From Luteibacter rhizovicinus (GTDB lineage Bacteria; Pseudomonadota; Gammaproteobacteria; Xanthomonadales; Rhodanobacteraceae), in the NCBI RefSeq assembly GCF_004342265.1, contig NZ_SMCS01000009.1, positions 62,001 to 126,000 on the forward strand: 64,000 bases of DNA, given 5' to 3'. A model generated the notes under the pieces. That model did no database searches. It worked only from the letters and a program-made list of their open reading frames with translations, and was not told the origin of the DNA. This document shows, piece by piece, positions 18,235-27,158 of this stretch. How positions within the stretch are numbered: the stretch's first letter is position 1; each line of letters starts with the position of its first letter. Both the position numbers and the translations under genes were made by a program.

Positions 18235-20103
18235 TTACAGGCCGACACGGCGACCGCGACGCTGGCGCCGCCATCCGTAAATAAGACCGAACAACGCGAC
18301 CAGCCCGGGCACCAGAACGATATTGATGAACTTCAGGCGCAAACCCAGCGCGTCGATTTCCGCGTTCAACTGGTGCTGCACGTCACGCAACTCTTTACCG
18401 ATGGCCAGCTTGCGCTGGAGGTATTGCTCGACCTCGCGACGCTGTTCCACGGTAACCGCCGTACCGTTGGAGGTACCTCCCTTCGCCGGCTGCAATTCGC
18501 TGAGCCGCCGCTGGGTTTCGTAGAGCTCGCCTTCCAGCTCGCGCTTCTTGACCAGGAACTTGCGGTCCGCCGCGGCCTGGAGCGAACGCACCTTCGTAAA
18601 GGGGCGCTGCAGACTGGAACGGCCACGAATGGACAGCAGTGCGGACGACCCACTGAGGTTATCGACGAGATTGGCAATGAAATCGCCGTTGTTCGCGAAT
18701 GCGGTCATCTGCTGCTGACCGAGCAGCGGCTGGATCTCGACCCACAGGCGGTCCGTCAACAGGTCGGTATCGGCGATCAGCACGACCTCGCCCGGTCCCT
18801 GCGATTGCGCGAGATGCCCCGTGTCGGTCCGGTCCGGAAACGCCGTACGGAATGTGTCGCGCACGCGTGCCGCCAGTACGTAGCGCTCATGGGTAGGCGT
18901 GTAGTCGGAGAGCAGCACGGAAGGATCGCTGGTGGCCTCGCGCACGCGGTCGACCGGTACGATGGTCGCATCGTCGGACGTCTGCACCAGCGGCATCATC
19001 TGCGCGTGCGTGGTCGGAGCCAGTTCGAAATGACCCGCGGTGGAGAAGTTCAGGCGTTGCAGGCTCGCAGTGACAACGTCGTCATGGTTGAGGCCCTGCG
19101 CATTCAGACCCAGCATCGCCGGGTGACTGAGGCTATTGCCGTTCAGCTCGATCGTCAGCGACTGCGAGCGATCGAGCACGATCTGGGTCGGGTCGTAAAC
19201 GACGCCCCACGCTTCGAACAGCCGGCGGATATCCGAGTTGTGATCGTCGATCACGCCACGCACGTCGACCAGCGGCGCGGTATCCATCTCCGCATCGGGA
19301 TCGACGAAAACCACCAGTCGCCCGCCGCGCAGTACGAACTGGTCGATGGCGTACTGCGCATCGGCGCTCAGCCGCTTCGGATGGATCAGCAGGAGCACCT
19401 TGAAGCGATCGTCGATCCGGGTCAGCCCGTTCGCGTCGATCATGGACACATCGGCCAACTGTTCCAGCTGGCGCATGATCGTCCAGGGTTGCTCGCCGAT
19501 CACCATGTTGCCGGCAATGGGCAGCGTACTGATGACGCCGAGCCTGGGTTTATGCGGCGTGCTCAGTTCGTACAGGAGCTTGGCTATGTCGTATTCGACG
19601 AAGGCTTCGCGCGCCGGATCGAAGAACGGAATCGCCTGCGTCGTGGCCGCGTCGCCCGTTCCCGCGGTGCCCACCAGACCGAAGAACACGCGCTCGCCGT
19701 TGCTGCCGCCGTTCACGGGCATCAGGCCGTAGCTTTCCGCGGCGTCCTCATCGTCCGAATAAGGCACCGGGTCGATCACCCGGAGACGGATGCGCCCGTG
19801 TCCACGCACAGCTACTTCGCGCAGCATTTCATGGACGCGCTGCTCATAACTGCGCAGTTGCGCCAGGTCGCGCGAGGCATGTTCGGAGAAGTACAGCGTC
19901 AGTGTCAGGGGTCGCTCCAGGCTATCCACGATGCGCGTGGTGCCCGGCGTGAGCGTGTAAATCTTGTCCCCCGTCAGATCGACGCGCGCGGTACGCAAGG
20001 TGCGCGCACTGATCGCCACCACCAGCAGGAAGGCGAGCGCGATCCCCACCAGGGCCAGACGCAGCGCGAACGACCGGCTGATATGGAAATGCCGGCCGTC
20101 CAT
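18235..20103 (-). CDS. GldG-like auxiliary subunit of an ABC-2 transporter
   Basis: About 622 residues from the ATG at 20103, which shares bases with the stop of the permease gene. There is one N-terminal membrane helix (about 12-35), a large periplasmic region of the GldG/ABC_transp_aux type (LTGDKIYTLTPGTTRIVDSL, then HKPRLGVIST), a coiled-coil stretch (KVRSLQAAADRKFLVKKREL) and a C-terminal helix with a basic tail. It is the third gene of an ATPase-permease-auxiliary operon. In Bacteroidetes such proteins support gliding; in gammaproteobacteria the exported substrate is unknown. Confidence 0.9.
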   Translation of the reverse strand: MDGRHFHISRSFALRLALVGIALAFLLVVAISARTLRTARVDLTGDKIYTLTPGTTRIVDSLERPLTLTLYFSEHASRDLAQLRSYEQRVHEMLREVAVRGHGRIRLRVIDPVPYSDDEDAAESYGLMPVNGGSNGERVFFGLVGTAGTGDAATTQAIPFFDPAREAFVEYDIAKLLYELSTPHKPRLGVISTLPIAGNMVIGEQPWTIMRQLEQLADVSMIDANGLTRIDDRFKVLLLIHPKRLSADAQYAIDQFVLRGGRLVVFVDPDAEMDTAPLVDVRGVIDDHNSDIRRLFEAWGVVYDPTQIVLDRSQSLTIELNGNSLSHPAMLGLNAQGLNHDDVVTASLQRLNFSTAGHFELAPTTHAQMMPLVQTSDDATIVPVDRVREATSDPSVLLSDYTPTHERYVLAARVRDTFRTAFPDRTDTGHLAQSQGPGEVVLIADTDLLTDRLWVEIQPLLGQQQMTAFANNGDFIANLVDNLSGSSALLSIRGRSSLQRPFTKVRSLQAAADRKFLVKKRELEGELYETQRRLSELQPAKGGTSNGTAVTVEQRREVEQYLQRKLAIGKELRDVQHQLNAEIDALGLRLKFINIVLVPGLVALFGLIYGWRRQRRGRRVGL

Positions 20104-20837
20104 CAACGGGTCCTCTTAAGGTCGACCAGCGCGACGCCCGCCGCGAGCCATGCCACGATGCTCGCCACGAAATACGTGACGTCGCGCAGATCGAGGACGC
20201 CACGCGCGATAGCCGCCGCATGCCGCGTGATACTCAGCTGGGCCAGCGCGCCGAGCATTTTGGCGGGCAACGCATCCTGGAAGAAATCGAGTACCTGCGG
20301 CTGCCCGGCCAGCAGCAGCAGGAAGCACACCGCGGCCGTCAGGATGAACGCGACGATCTGGCTGCGCGTGGCGGCGGACATGCAGGCGCCGATGGCGAGA
20401 AAACATCCGGCCATCAGCCAGCTACCGAGATAGCCAGCGAAGATCACACCGTTGTCGGGATCGCCGAGGTAGTTGACCGTGATCCAGATCGGAAAGGTCA
20501 GCATCAACGAGAAACCGATGAACAACCATGCCGCGACAAACTTGCCGATCATCGCCTGCGCGATGGTCACGGGTAGCGAAAGCAGTAGTTCGATCGTGCC
20601 GGAGCTGCGCTCCTCCGACCACATCGGCATCGATATGGCCGGGACGAGTACGAGGTATAGCCAGGGATGGATGTCGAAGAACGGTTGCAGATCGGCCAGG
20701 CCGCGATCGTAGAAATCGCCGGCATAGAACGTCAGCAATCCCGCCAGCACAAGGAAGATGACCATGAAGACGTAGGCGACGGGTGTGACGAAGTAGCTCA
20801 GCAGTTCGCGGCGGACGATAGCGAAGACGGCGCTCAT
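20103..20837 (-). CDS. ABC-2 type transporter permease (GldF-like)
   Basis: 244 residues with six predicted transmembrane helices. The start AIVRRELLSYFVTPVAYVFM and the middle SMPMWSEERSSGTIELLLSL are characteristic of ABC-2 permeases of the GldF/NosY group. It overlaps the ATPase gene (ATGA) and the GldG-like gene, forming one compact operon. Confidence 0.93.
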   Translation of the reverse strand: MSAVFAIVRRELLSYFVTPVAYVFMVIFLVLAGLLTFYAGDFYDRGLADLQPFFDIHPWLYLVLVPAISMPMWSEERSSGTIELLLSLPVTIAQAMIGKFVAAWLFIGFSLMLTFPIWITVNYLGDPDNGVIFAGYLGSWLMAGCFLAIGACMSAATRSQIVAFILTAAVCFLLLLAGQPQVLDFFQDALPAKMLGALAQLSITRHAAAIARGVLDLRDVTYFVASIVAWLAAGVALVDLKRTR

Positions 20838-21772
20838 GCGGCCGGCCCCGGATGTGCCGAGGTGGTGATGTGGCGAAAGACTTCGTCGAGGCGCCCACGC
20901 TCCAACTGGATTTCGGACACTTCGAGGTTCTGCGTACGCAGCAGGGTCTGCACTTCTTCGAGAATCGGCTTGCCCTCGCGCGGAAACACCGTGACACGCC
21001 CGTCGAGCGGATCGACTTCCACCGAAGCGACCTCCGGAATACGCGCGAGCATTTCGCGCGACACGCCGCTTCCCTGCGCACTGAACGACACGGCGCCGTG
21101 GTAACGCGATTGCCGTTCCAGTTCCGCCGGTGTCGCATCGGCCAGCAACCGGCCGTTGGCGATGATGGCCACGCGGTTGCAGAGCGCGTGCACTTCTTCC
21201 AGCAGATGGGTCGAAATCAGGATGGTGCGCTGGCGCGCCATGGCGTCGATCAACATACGCACGGAATGCTTCTGGTTGGGATCGAGACCGTCGGTCGGCT
21301 CGTCGAGCATCAGTACCGGTGGGTTGTGCAGGATTGCCTGCGCAAGTCCTACGCGACGGCGCAGGCCCTTCGACAGCATACCGATGGGCTGATCCAGCAC
21401 TTCTTCCAGTTGCAGGCGCGAGATCACCTCATCGAAGCGACGATACCCCTTGTCTCCCCCCACACTCCGAACACGCGCGATAAAACTCAGGAATTCGCGC
21501 ACCGTCATTTCGCCGTAGCTAGGCGCGCCCTCGGGCAGATAGCCGAGCGCCTTCTTGGCGGCAACGGGATTGCGGCGCACGTCGTGGCCGCACACGCGCG
21601 CCGTGCCCGACGTGGGTGCGAGAAAGCCGGCGATCATGCGCATGGCGGTCGACTTCCCTGCTCCGTTCGGGCCGAGCAGGCCGAGCACCTGGCCGGGTTC
21701 GGCGCGGAGAGTCAGCGAGTCGACGGCGGTCAGGCTGCCGTAACAGCGGGTCAGTTGCTCGGTTTCGATCAT
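20834..21772 (-). CDS. ABC transporter ATP-binding protein (GldA-like)
   Basis: About 312 residues from ATG 21772. Walker A LLGPNGAGKSTAMRMI, signature LSKGLRRRVGLAQAI, Walker B PVLMLDEPTDGLDP and the switch ISTHLLEE are all present, with a C-terminal extension (about 230-312) typical of ABC-2 export ATPases. It energises the downstream permease. The 13 codons between 21811 and 21772 are basic and not part of the family domain. Confidence 0.95.
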   Translation of the reverse strand: MIETEQLTRCYGSLTAVDSLTLRAEPGQVLGLLGPNGAGKSTAMRMIAGFLAPTSGTARVCGHDVRRNPVAAKKALGYLPEGAPSYGEMTVREFLSFIARVRSVGGDKGYRRFDEVISRLQLEEVLDQPIGMLSKGLRRRVGLAQAILHNPPVLMLDEPTDGLDPNQKHSVRMLIDAMARQRTILISTHLLEEVHALCNRVAIIANGRLLADATPAELERQSRYHGAVSFSAQGSGVSREMLARIPEVASVEVDPLDGRVTVFPREGKPILEEVQTLLRTQNLEVSEIQLERGRLDEVFRHITTSAHPGPAA

Positions 21773-21848
21773 GGCCTGCGGTCGGATGGGGCGGCGACGA
21801 ATGTAGCGCATAGAAGCATGTGACGGGCGTCCTTTGCTCTCTTGCTCT

Positions 21849-21945
21849 CTGTGGGAGCGCGCCTGCGCGCGAAAACCCGATCGCGTCGACGCTTGATCCG
21901 AGCGATGGGGTTAGCACCTTTCACGCGCAGGCGCGCTCCCACAGG
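21849..21945. repeat. Inverted-repeat element of the TGTGGGAGCGCGC family
   Basis: Left arm CTGTGGGAGCGCGCCTGCGC (from 21849) and its inverse GCGCAGGCGCGCTCCCACAG (ending 21944) enclose about 45 bases. It belongs to the same family as elements near 30071, 37220, 40324, 46915 and 47865. It fills most of the 270-base gap between the ABC ATPase gene and the terminator at 21988. Confidence 0.8.
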
Positions 21946-21987
21946 GTCACGGCATCGTCGACAGCCGACGCACCCTGTCCTGAGCAA

Positions 21988-22020
21988 CAAAAAAAGCCCC
22001 GTCGTTGCCGACGGGGCTTC
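21988..22020 (-). terminator. Intrinsic terminator of the SRPBCC membrane-protein gene
   Basis: On the minus strand GAAGCCCCGTCGGCAACGAC-GGGGC followed by TTTTTTT. It lies 23 bases past the stop codon of the gene at 22043-23404. Confidence 0.92.
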
Positions 22021-22042
22021 TCGTATCGCGTACCGGCGGATC

Positions 22043-23404
22043 TTACTGCGCGGCGGCGGTCGACGCGGCGGCCGGGGTCGGAGCCGTGCCAGCCGGAGCG
22101 GGCGCCGTACCCGAGGCGGCCGGAGCGGCTTCCTCGAGCGTCGGCTGCTGCACGCCAGCTTCCTGTTCCGGGGTCTGTGCCGGCAGGTTGTCGCCCGACA
22201 GCGGCAGATAGATTTCGAACTTCTGCTCGTCGTAACCGGAAACCGTACCGTGATTATTGGTCGGTGCCTTGACCTGGATGTCGTACGGGCGGTTCACGAC
22301 GTCGTCGAACTTGTAGCCGTGGGTCTGCGCATAAGCGGAGAGCATCATGCGGGTCTGCGGGAGACCGGCGCCGGTGCCGTTCCACTCGGCCTTCAGTGCG
22401 CGGCCGCCAAAGGCCAGCACAGCCTTGACGTCGCCGTCGACGATGACGCGACCGAGCTTGTCCTTGCTGCCCGGAGCCGCCGAATCGGTGGCTGCCTGGT
22501 CGGCCGGGGCAGCTGCCGGTGCGGTGTCGAGCGTCGGACGCTGTGCGGCCGTCAGTGCGACGTCCTGACCGTTGATCTTCAGCGTCGTGCTGTCGATCTC
22601 GGCGGCGACGTCGAACGTGTAGTTCTGATCGCCCCAGTTCGTGGTGAACGTGATGCGCGGGCTGACGATGTTCACGCCGAGCTTCTTGGCGGCAGCCTGG
22701 ATTTCACCCATGGCCTTGTCCGACGCGGTGTCGACATCGTCGAGCGTACGCGGCGCCGTGGTGGACACGAACAGGATCGGCTTGGCCGGCTGTTCGGCCA
22801 TCGTCGGAACCAGCTTGCTGTAGTCGATATTGGGAATCGACGCCATCAGGTTCTGCAGGTTCGCCAGGCTGAACTGGATCAGCGAATCCGGATCGCCGTG
22901 GATATAGAGGTTCGAGAAGCGGCTGATCAGGTTGAAGCCGTAATCGACGTCGTACGACCACGTGACCTTGACCAGCTTCTGGCTGCGACCGCTGCGCTCC
23001 AGGTTGATCGTGAACTTCTTGTCGTTACCGCGCCAGCCGTTGGTGACGTTCCAGACGATCGTGCCCTTGCCGGCATCGGAAATCGCCGAGAAGGACGGAT
23101 CGATGGTGGCGATTTCGAATTCGCCGTTACCGACCTTCTTGTCTTCGCTGGTCCAGGAGATCTTCGAGCCCGGGCCATAGGCCTTGCCGGACAGTTCGAA
23201 CTGGATCTTCGGATCGAACGAGCGCATCGCGGTGTAATCCGGGAAGCGACGGAAATTGCTGAAAACGTCGTAAACCTGACGGAGGTCCTTGCTGATCAGC
23301 ATCGAGCGCTCGACGTGTCCCGTCGAGGGCATGGCCACACCCACCACGACACCAAGCACGGCGACGATGACGATGGCAACAATAAGTTCTAACAGACGCG
23401 TCAT
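22043..23404 (-). CDS. Membrane-anchored SRPBCC protein with C-terminal GyrI-like region
   Basis: 453 residues. An N-terminal membrane anchor (about 4-27) is followed by a polyketide-cyclase/SRPBCC domain (about 30-180; VYDVFSNFRRFPDYTAMRSF and GPGSKISWTSEDK). The next region, about 190-415, contains KPILFVSTTAPRTLDDV and ends FEIYLPLSGD. It resembles an AraC-effector/GyrI-like ligand-binding fold interrupted by an Ala/Pro linker (about 290-315). The C-terminus is a low-complexity Ala/Pro tail. Both folds bind small hydrophobic ligands. Function is unknown. GGAGAACC precedes the start, and it has its own terminator. Confidence 0.75.
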   Translation of the reverse strand: MTRLLELIVAIVIVAVLGVVVGVAMPSTGHVERSMLISKDLRQVYDVFSNFRRFPDYTAMRSFDPKIQFELSGKAYGPGSKISWTSEDKKVGNGEFEIATIDPSFSAISDAGKGTIVWNVTNGWRGNDKKFTINLERSGRSQKLVKVTWSYDVDYGFNLISRFSNLYIHGDPDSLIQFSLANLQNLMASIPNIDYSKLVPTMAEQPAKPILFVSTTAPRTLDDVDTASDKAMGEIQAAAKKLGVNIVSPRITFTTNWGDQNYTFDVAAEIDSTTLKINGQDVALTAAQRPTLDTAPAAAPADQAATDSAAPGSKDKLGRVIVDGDVKAVLAFGGRALKAEWNGTGAGLPQTRMMLSAYAQTHGYKFDDVVNRPYDIQVKAPTNNHGTVSGYDEQKFEIYLPLSGDNLPAQTPEQEAGVQQPTLEEAAPAASGTAPAPAGTAPTPAAASTAAAQ

Positions 23405-23638
23405 TCCACGGTTCTCCGAACGTCTTCTAAACGGGCGCTCCGGATGGCGGCGAAAGCCGGCCCGGAAAGCCCCTGATGAATCGGCCCGTAACGTGGCATC
23501 GTCCGTGCCGAAAGGACGGATGGTACTTGCTCGCGCACGGGAACGCTATTGGGTAAGCCCTGCTGATTTGCGAAACGTCGCAAGGCCCCCATGCCGCAGC
23601 GCAGCGCGGTTTTCGGCCTACGCGACATGTAGGCGAAA

Positions 23639-24280
23639 TCAGACGATGCCGAGTTCCAGCGCCTTGAGGACCGCCCGGGTCCGGTCGCGGACGCCCAGCT
23701 TGGACAGAATATTGGACACGTGATTCTTCACGGTCCCTTCCGCCACGCGCAGCGAATTGGCGATTTCCTTGTTGCTGTAACCGCCCGAAAGAAGCCGCAG
23801 AATTTCGGTCTCACGCTCGGTGAGGGGATCGGGCTGCTCCAGGCTGGAGAACTGGTTCTGGATACGCCCCACGCCAGCCAGCAGACGCTGGGTGACCATG
23901 GGCGCCACCAGCGACCCGCCCGCCGCCACCGTGCGCACGGCTTCCACCAGTTGCTCCAGGGAAACGTCCTTCAGCAGGTATCCGCGCGCGCCCGCCTTCA
24001 GGCCCGAAAGCACGAGCTGGTCGTCGTCGAACGTGGTCAGGATGATGGTGGGCGGCAGTTCGTTGCGGCCGCTCAGGGCCTGCAGTACGTCCAGCCCACT
24101 CATGTTGGGCATGCGCAGGTCCAGCAGGACGACGTCCGGCTTGATCTGCGGGATGGTCTGCACGGCCTGGGCGCCATCGGCACATTCGGCGATGACGCGG
24201 ATGTCTCCCGCCAGGTCGAGCAGCGAGCGAATGCCCTGGCGAACCAGGTTCTGGTCGTCAACGAGACAGACAGAGATCAT
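23639..24280 (-). CDS. NarL/LuxR-family response regulator
   Basis: 213 residues. The receiver domain (1-120) has phospho-acceptor Asp in VVLLDLRMPNMSG and the conserved Lys in YLLKDVS. A LuxR-type HTH (about 148-210) reads LTERETEILRLLSGGYSNKE then VKNHVSNILSKL. It is the second gene of a histidine kinase-regulator operon, 43 nt after the kinase. The pair resembles DesK/DesR-type systems; target genes are unknown. Confidence 0.95.
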   Translation of the reverse strand: MISVCLVDDQNLVRQGIRSLLDLAGDIRVIAECADGAQAVQTIPQIKPDVVLLDLRMPNMSGLDVLQALSGRNELPPTIILTTFDDDQLVLSGLKAGARGYLLKDVSLEQLVEAVRTVAAGGSLVAPMVTQRLLAGVGRIQNQFSSLEQPDPLTERETEILRLLSGGYSNKEIANSLRVAEGTVKNHVSNILSKLGVRDRTRAVLKALELGIV

Positions 24281-24323
24281 TGCGGATCCTCAGCGATAGC
24301 GCGGCATTGTGGCATGGGGAATG

Positions 24324-25550
24324 TCATGTAGCCTCAGGAAGGCTGGTGTCCAGCGCGGGGCGTGTCGGCGCATGTGCCAGCGCCTGCTCCTCGCCCAGGG
24401 GAAGACGGGCGGTCAGTGCGAAACCGCCCGCCGGGTGGGTCACGAAGTCCACCGTGCCCCCGAATTCGGCCAGCCGTTCGCGCATACCCGTCAGACCGTT
24501 GCCCGGCCGGAACTGGCTGGCGCCGTTGCCGTCGTCCCGGGCGTCGAGACACAACTCGTCGGGCCCGGTATGCCGGAACGTCAACCAGAGGTGGCGCGCA
24601 CCGGAATGACGGACGGTATTGGTAAGGATTTCCTGCACGCAGCGCAACAGCATCTGGGCGCGCCGCGGATCTTCCACGCCGAAACGCGGCGGTATGGAAA
24701 GAATCACTTTAAGACCGGGAACGCCTTCTATGAGACTGCGCAACGCCTGGGTCAGGTCGATCGCGTCGTCCTGGCGCAGCTCGCTCACGACCTCGCGGAC
24801 GTCGGCCAGCAGCTGTTTGGCGGTCGATTGCGCCTTGCGCACGTGCTCCCCCGCCGCTTCGTTGGTCAGGTGGCTGGCCACTTCGAGATTCAGGCTGAGC
24901 GCCGTGAGATGGTGGCCCACCAGATCGTGAAGGTCCCGTGCGATGCGCATGCGCTCGGCGATGCGCGTCGACTCGGCCAGCAGCGCCCGGGTGGCGCGCA
25001 GTTCGGAATTCAGCCGTCGCTGTTCCTCCCGCTCCTCGGCCTGCTGGCTGGCGACCGCGGAGGTGATGAAGGTCAGCGCCGAAAAGCTGAAATACATGCA
25101 GGACTGCATCAGCGCCATCAGCCAGGCACCGCTCACCCAGTGAAAAGCGGCCCCGAAGATCGGAATGAGCGCCGCGTGCGACAGCACCATCCATGCGGCG
25201 CCGACGGGCACGGTCACCAGCCAGGGAACGATCGTCGCCACGATCACCAGCAACAGGGCCGCAAGGCCGCTCTTGCTCAGCCAGCCGATCGTCAGCGCCG
25301 CCGCCGTCAGGAACAGCAGCGCCGCCAGCTTGGTCGCGCTGTTCATGGGCGCGCCGAGATTACGCGTCAACAGCCAGTACACGACCCCGAAGGCCAGGTA
25401 GCAGGCAGTCCACAGGAGAAGTGCGACGTCGCCCAGTTCGCCCGGCTTGAGCATCGAGAGCGGCAGCCCGAGGCACAGATAGACGAAATAGGTGCCGTAT
25501 CGCAGGAGGCGGGTGTGATTGAAATGAGGCCAGGGCATGGGGACCATCAT
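24324..25550 (-). CDS. Sensor histidine kinase (DesK-like, HisKA_3)
   Basis: About 408 residues from the ATG pair at 25545-25550; a further upstream frame to 25607 lacks support. Five to six transmembrane helices make up the first ~165 residues, then a dimerisation helix with phospho-His in RIARDLHDLVGHHLTALSL, and an ATPase domain with NTVRHSG, DDGNG and NGLTGMRERL. The lack of a periplasmic sensor domain suggests intramembrane sensing, as in DesK, which senses membrane fluidity. It phosphorylates the regulator encoded directly downstream. Confidence 0.92.
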   Translation of the reverse strand: MMVPMPWPHFNHTRLLRYGTYFVYLCLGLPLSMLKPGELGDVALLLWTACYLAFGVVYWLLTRNLGAPMNSATKLAALLFLTAAALTIGWLSKSGLAALLLVIVATIVPWLVTVPVGAAWMVLSHAALIPIFGAAFHWVSGAWLMALMQSCMYFSFSALTFITSAVASQQAEEREEQRRLNSELRATRALLAESTRIAERMRIARDLHDLVGHHLTALSLNLEVASHLTNEAAGEHVRKAQSTAKQLLADVREVVSELRQDDAIDLTQALRSLIEGVPGLKVILSIPPRFGVEDPRRAQMLLRCVQEILTNTVRHSGARHLWLTFRHTGPDELCLDARDDGNGASQFRPGNGLTGMRERLAEFGGTVDFVTHPAGGFALTARLPLGEEQALAHAPTRPALDTSLPEAT

Positions 25551-25746
25551 AGGGCTTGAGCGCGGCACCACCATCTGACTGAAGTCACGGCTTGGCGGCT
25601 CGCCCAAGCATGCGCTTTTACAAGTGTTTTACATCCTGACCTGCTCTCATGAAGTGTGTCGCGAAGTGTGTCGCGTGCCATAATGCCGCGCATCCGAAGG
25701 GCCGGTCTGCGGTCTTCCCTCGAAACGTTCATCTGCGGAGCAACGA

Positions 25747-26349
25747 ATGGCCCTTGCCATCCGCGACGTGCGCGAGCACGACCTGGACGCCGTGCTGGCG
25801 CTCAACAACGCCGCCGGCACCGGCATTCTCGTCACCGACAGCGCGCGACTGCGTCATCTCTACGATAACGCCCATTATTTCCGCGTCGCAGAGATGGACG
25901 GCGTCATCGCCGGTTTCCTCATCGCCCTGCGGCCGGACGCCAACTACACCAGCCCCAATTTCCACTGGTTCCAGGACCATTACGAAAGCTTCGTTTATAT
26001 CGACCGCATCGTGGTCGCCCCCGAATATCGCGGGCACGGGCTTGGCCGCGTGTTCTATTGCGATGTCCAGAGTTATGCCGAGGTACGTGTGCCGCTCCTG
26101 ACGTGTGAAGTCTTTCTCGAACCGCGCGACGACATGGTCGTGCTTTTCCACGGCACCCTGGGCTTCCAGGAAGTCGGTCAGCAGAAAATGGGCGCGAAGG
26201 GCCCGAAGGTCAGCCTCCTCGCCAAGGAACTGCCCAGCTTCCCGTTCGTACGCGAGCGTTACCTCGATGGAGACGGCCTGCCCGACGTGTCCTGGCTCGC
26301 GGAACGCCACCGCCCCTGCGAGGGCGCCGCACAGGAGGTGCGCGCATGA
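25747..26349 (+). CDS. GNAT-family N-acetyltransferase coupled to minC
   Basis: 200 residues with acetyl-CoA motif IDRIVVAPEYRGHGLGRVFY (about 80-100). The following parts, HWFQDHYESF and KMGAKGPKVSLLAKELPSFP, are conserved features of an uncharacterised GNAT subgroup. Its stop overlaps the minC start (ATGA), so it is the first gene of the min operon here. The substrate is unknown; an effect on division is only a guess from the context. Confidence 0.88.
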   Translation: MALAIRDVREHDLDAVLALNNAAGTGILVTDSARLRHLYDNAHYFRVAEMDGVIAGFLIALRPDANYTSPNFHWFQDHYESFVYIDRIVVAPEYRGHGLGRVFYCDVQSYAEVRVPLLTCEVFLEPRDDMVVLFHGTLGFQEVGQQKMGAKGPKVSLLAKELPSFPFVRERYLDGDGLPDVSWLAERHRPCEGAAQEVRA

Positions 26350-27125
26350 ACGCCCGCGCCGACTCCCTTGAAGCCGCCTGCGATCTTCGTTTCGGTCAGG
26401 TAGGCATCGCTTGCGTACGCGTTCGGCGTCCCGACGCCGCGGCCCTGTGCGACGAACTGGAACGCCGCGTTCGTTCCGCCCCGCAGATGTTCACCCGCGC
26501 CGCCGTCGTGCTCGATCTCAGCCATCTGGCCGCCCTGCCCGACGACGGTACGGTCGACGCCCTGCTGGAAGCCGTGCGCAGCGCGGGCATGCTGCCCGTC
26601 GGCCTGGCCTATGGCACGGCGGAAACCGAGCAACTCGCCGAGCGTATGGGTCTTCCGCTGATCGCGAAGTTCCGTGCGGCGTACGAGCCGGTCGCCGGCG
26701 AAGCCGCGCCCGCACCGGTCGCCAGCGCTCCGGCACGCGCCGAAGCGGCACCCACGCGACAGCCGATTCACGAAGATTACGCACCGCCCGCCGCGCATAC
26801 CGCGCAGTACCACACGGGTAGCGCCGTTCGTTCAGGACAACAGATTTACGCTCGCGACCGCGACCTGGTCGTTACCGCCGCGATCGCCAACGGCGCGGAA
26901 GTGATCGCGGACGGTTCGATTCATGTTTACGGCGGCCTTCGCGGCCGCGCGATGGCCGGTGCCCAGGGCGACGAGACCGCGCGCATTTTCTGCTCGGATT
27001 TCCGTGCGGAACTCGTCGCCATCGCCGGGCACTATCGTGTGTTCGAAGACATGCCGAAAGAATTCGAAGGCCAGGCCGTGCAATGCTGGCTCGACAATGG
27101 AAAACTGCTGGTTGCGCGGCTTTGA
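26346..27125 (+). CDS. minC: Septum site-determining protein MinC
   Basis: 259 residues. An N-terminal MinC_N domain (about 10-105) is joined by an Ala/Pro-rich linker (about 118-150) to the C-terminal beta-helix domain (about 155-259; DLVVTAAIANGAEVIADGSI, then HVYGGLRGRAMAG and RIFCSDFRAELVAIAG). It inhibits FtsZ ring assembly away from mid-cell when recruited by MinD. Confidence 0.97.
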   Translation: MNARADSLEAACDLRFGQVGIACVRVRRPDAAALCDELERRVRSAPQMFTRAAVVLDLSHLAALPDDGTVDALLEAVRSAGMLPVGLAYGTAETEQLAERMGLPLIAKFRAAYEPVAGEAAPAPVASAPARAEAAPTRQPIHEDYAPPAAHTAQYHTGSAVRSGQQIYARDRDLVVTAAIANGAEVIADGSIHVYGGLRGRAMAGAQGDETARIFCSDFRAELVAIAGHYRVFEDMPKEFEGQAVQCWLDNGKLLVARL

Positions 27126-27158
27126 TGCCGACGCTGCCACACACGCGGAGATACCCAC

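Noticed and set aside
17599-20433. A 944-codon open frame on the plus strand
   Set aside because: It is the complement of the GldG-like, permease and CtaG genes. Its composition is rich in Arg, His and Gln, as expected for an antisense frame in GC-rich DNA, and the minus-strand proteins have clear domains.
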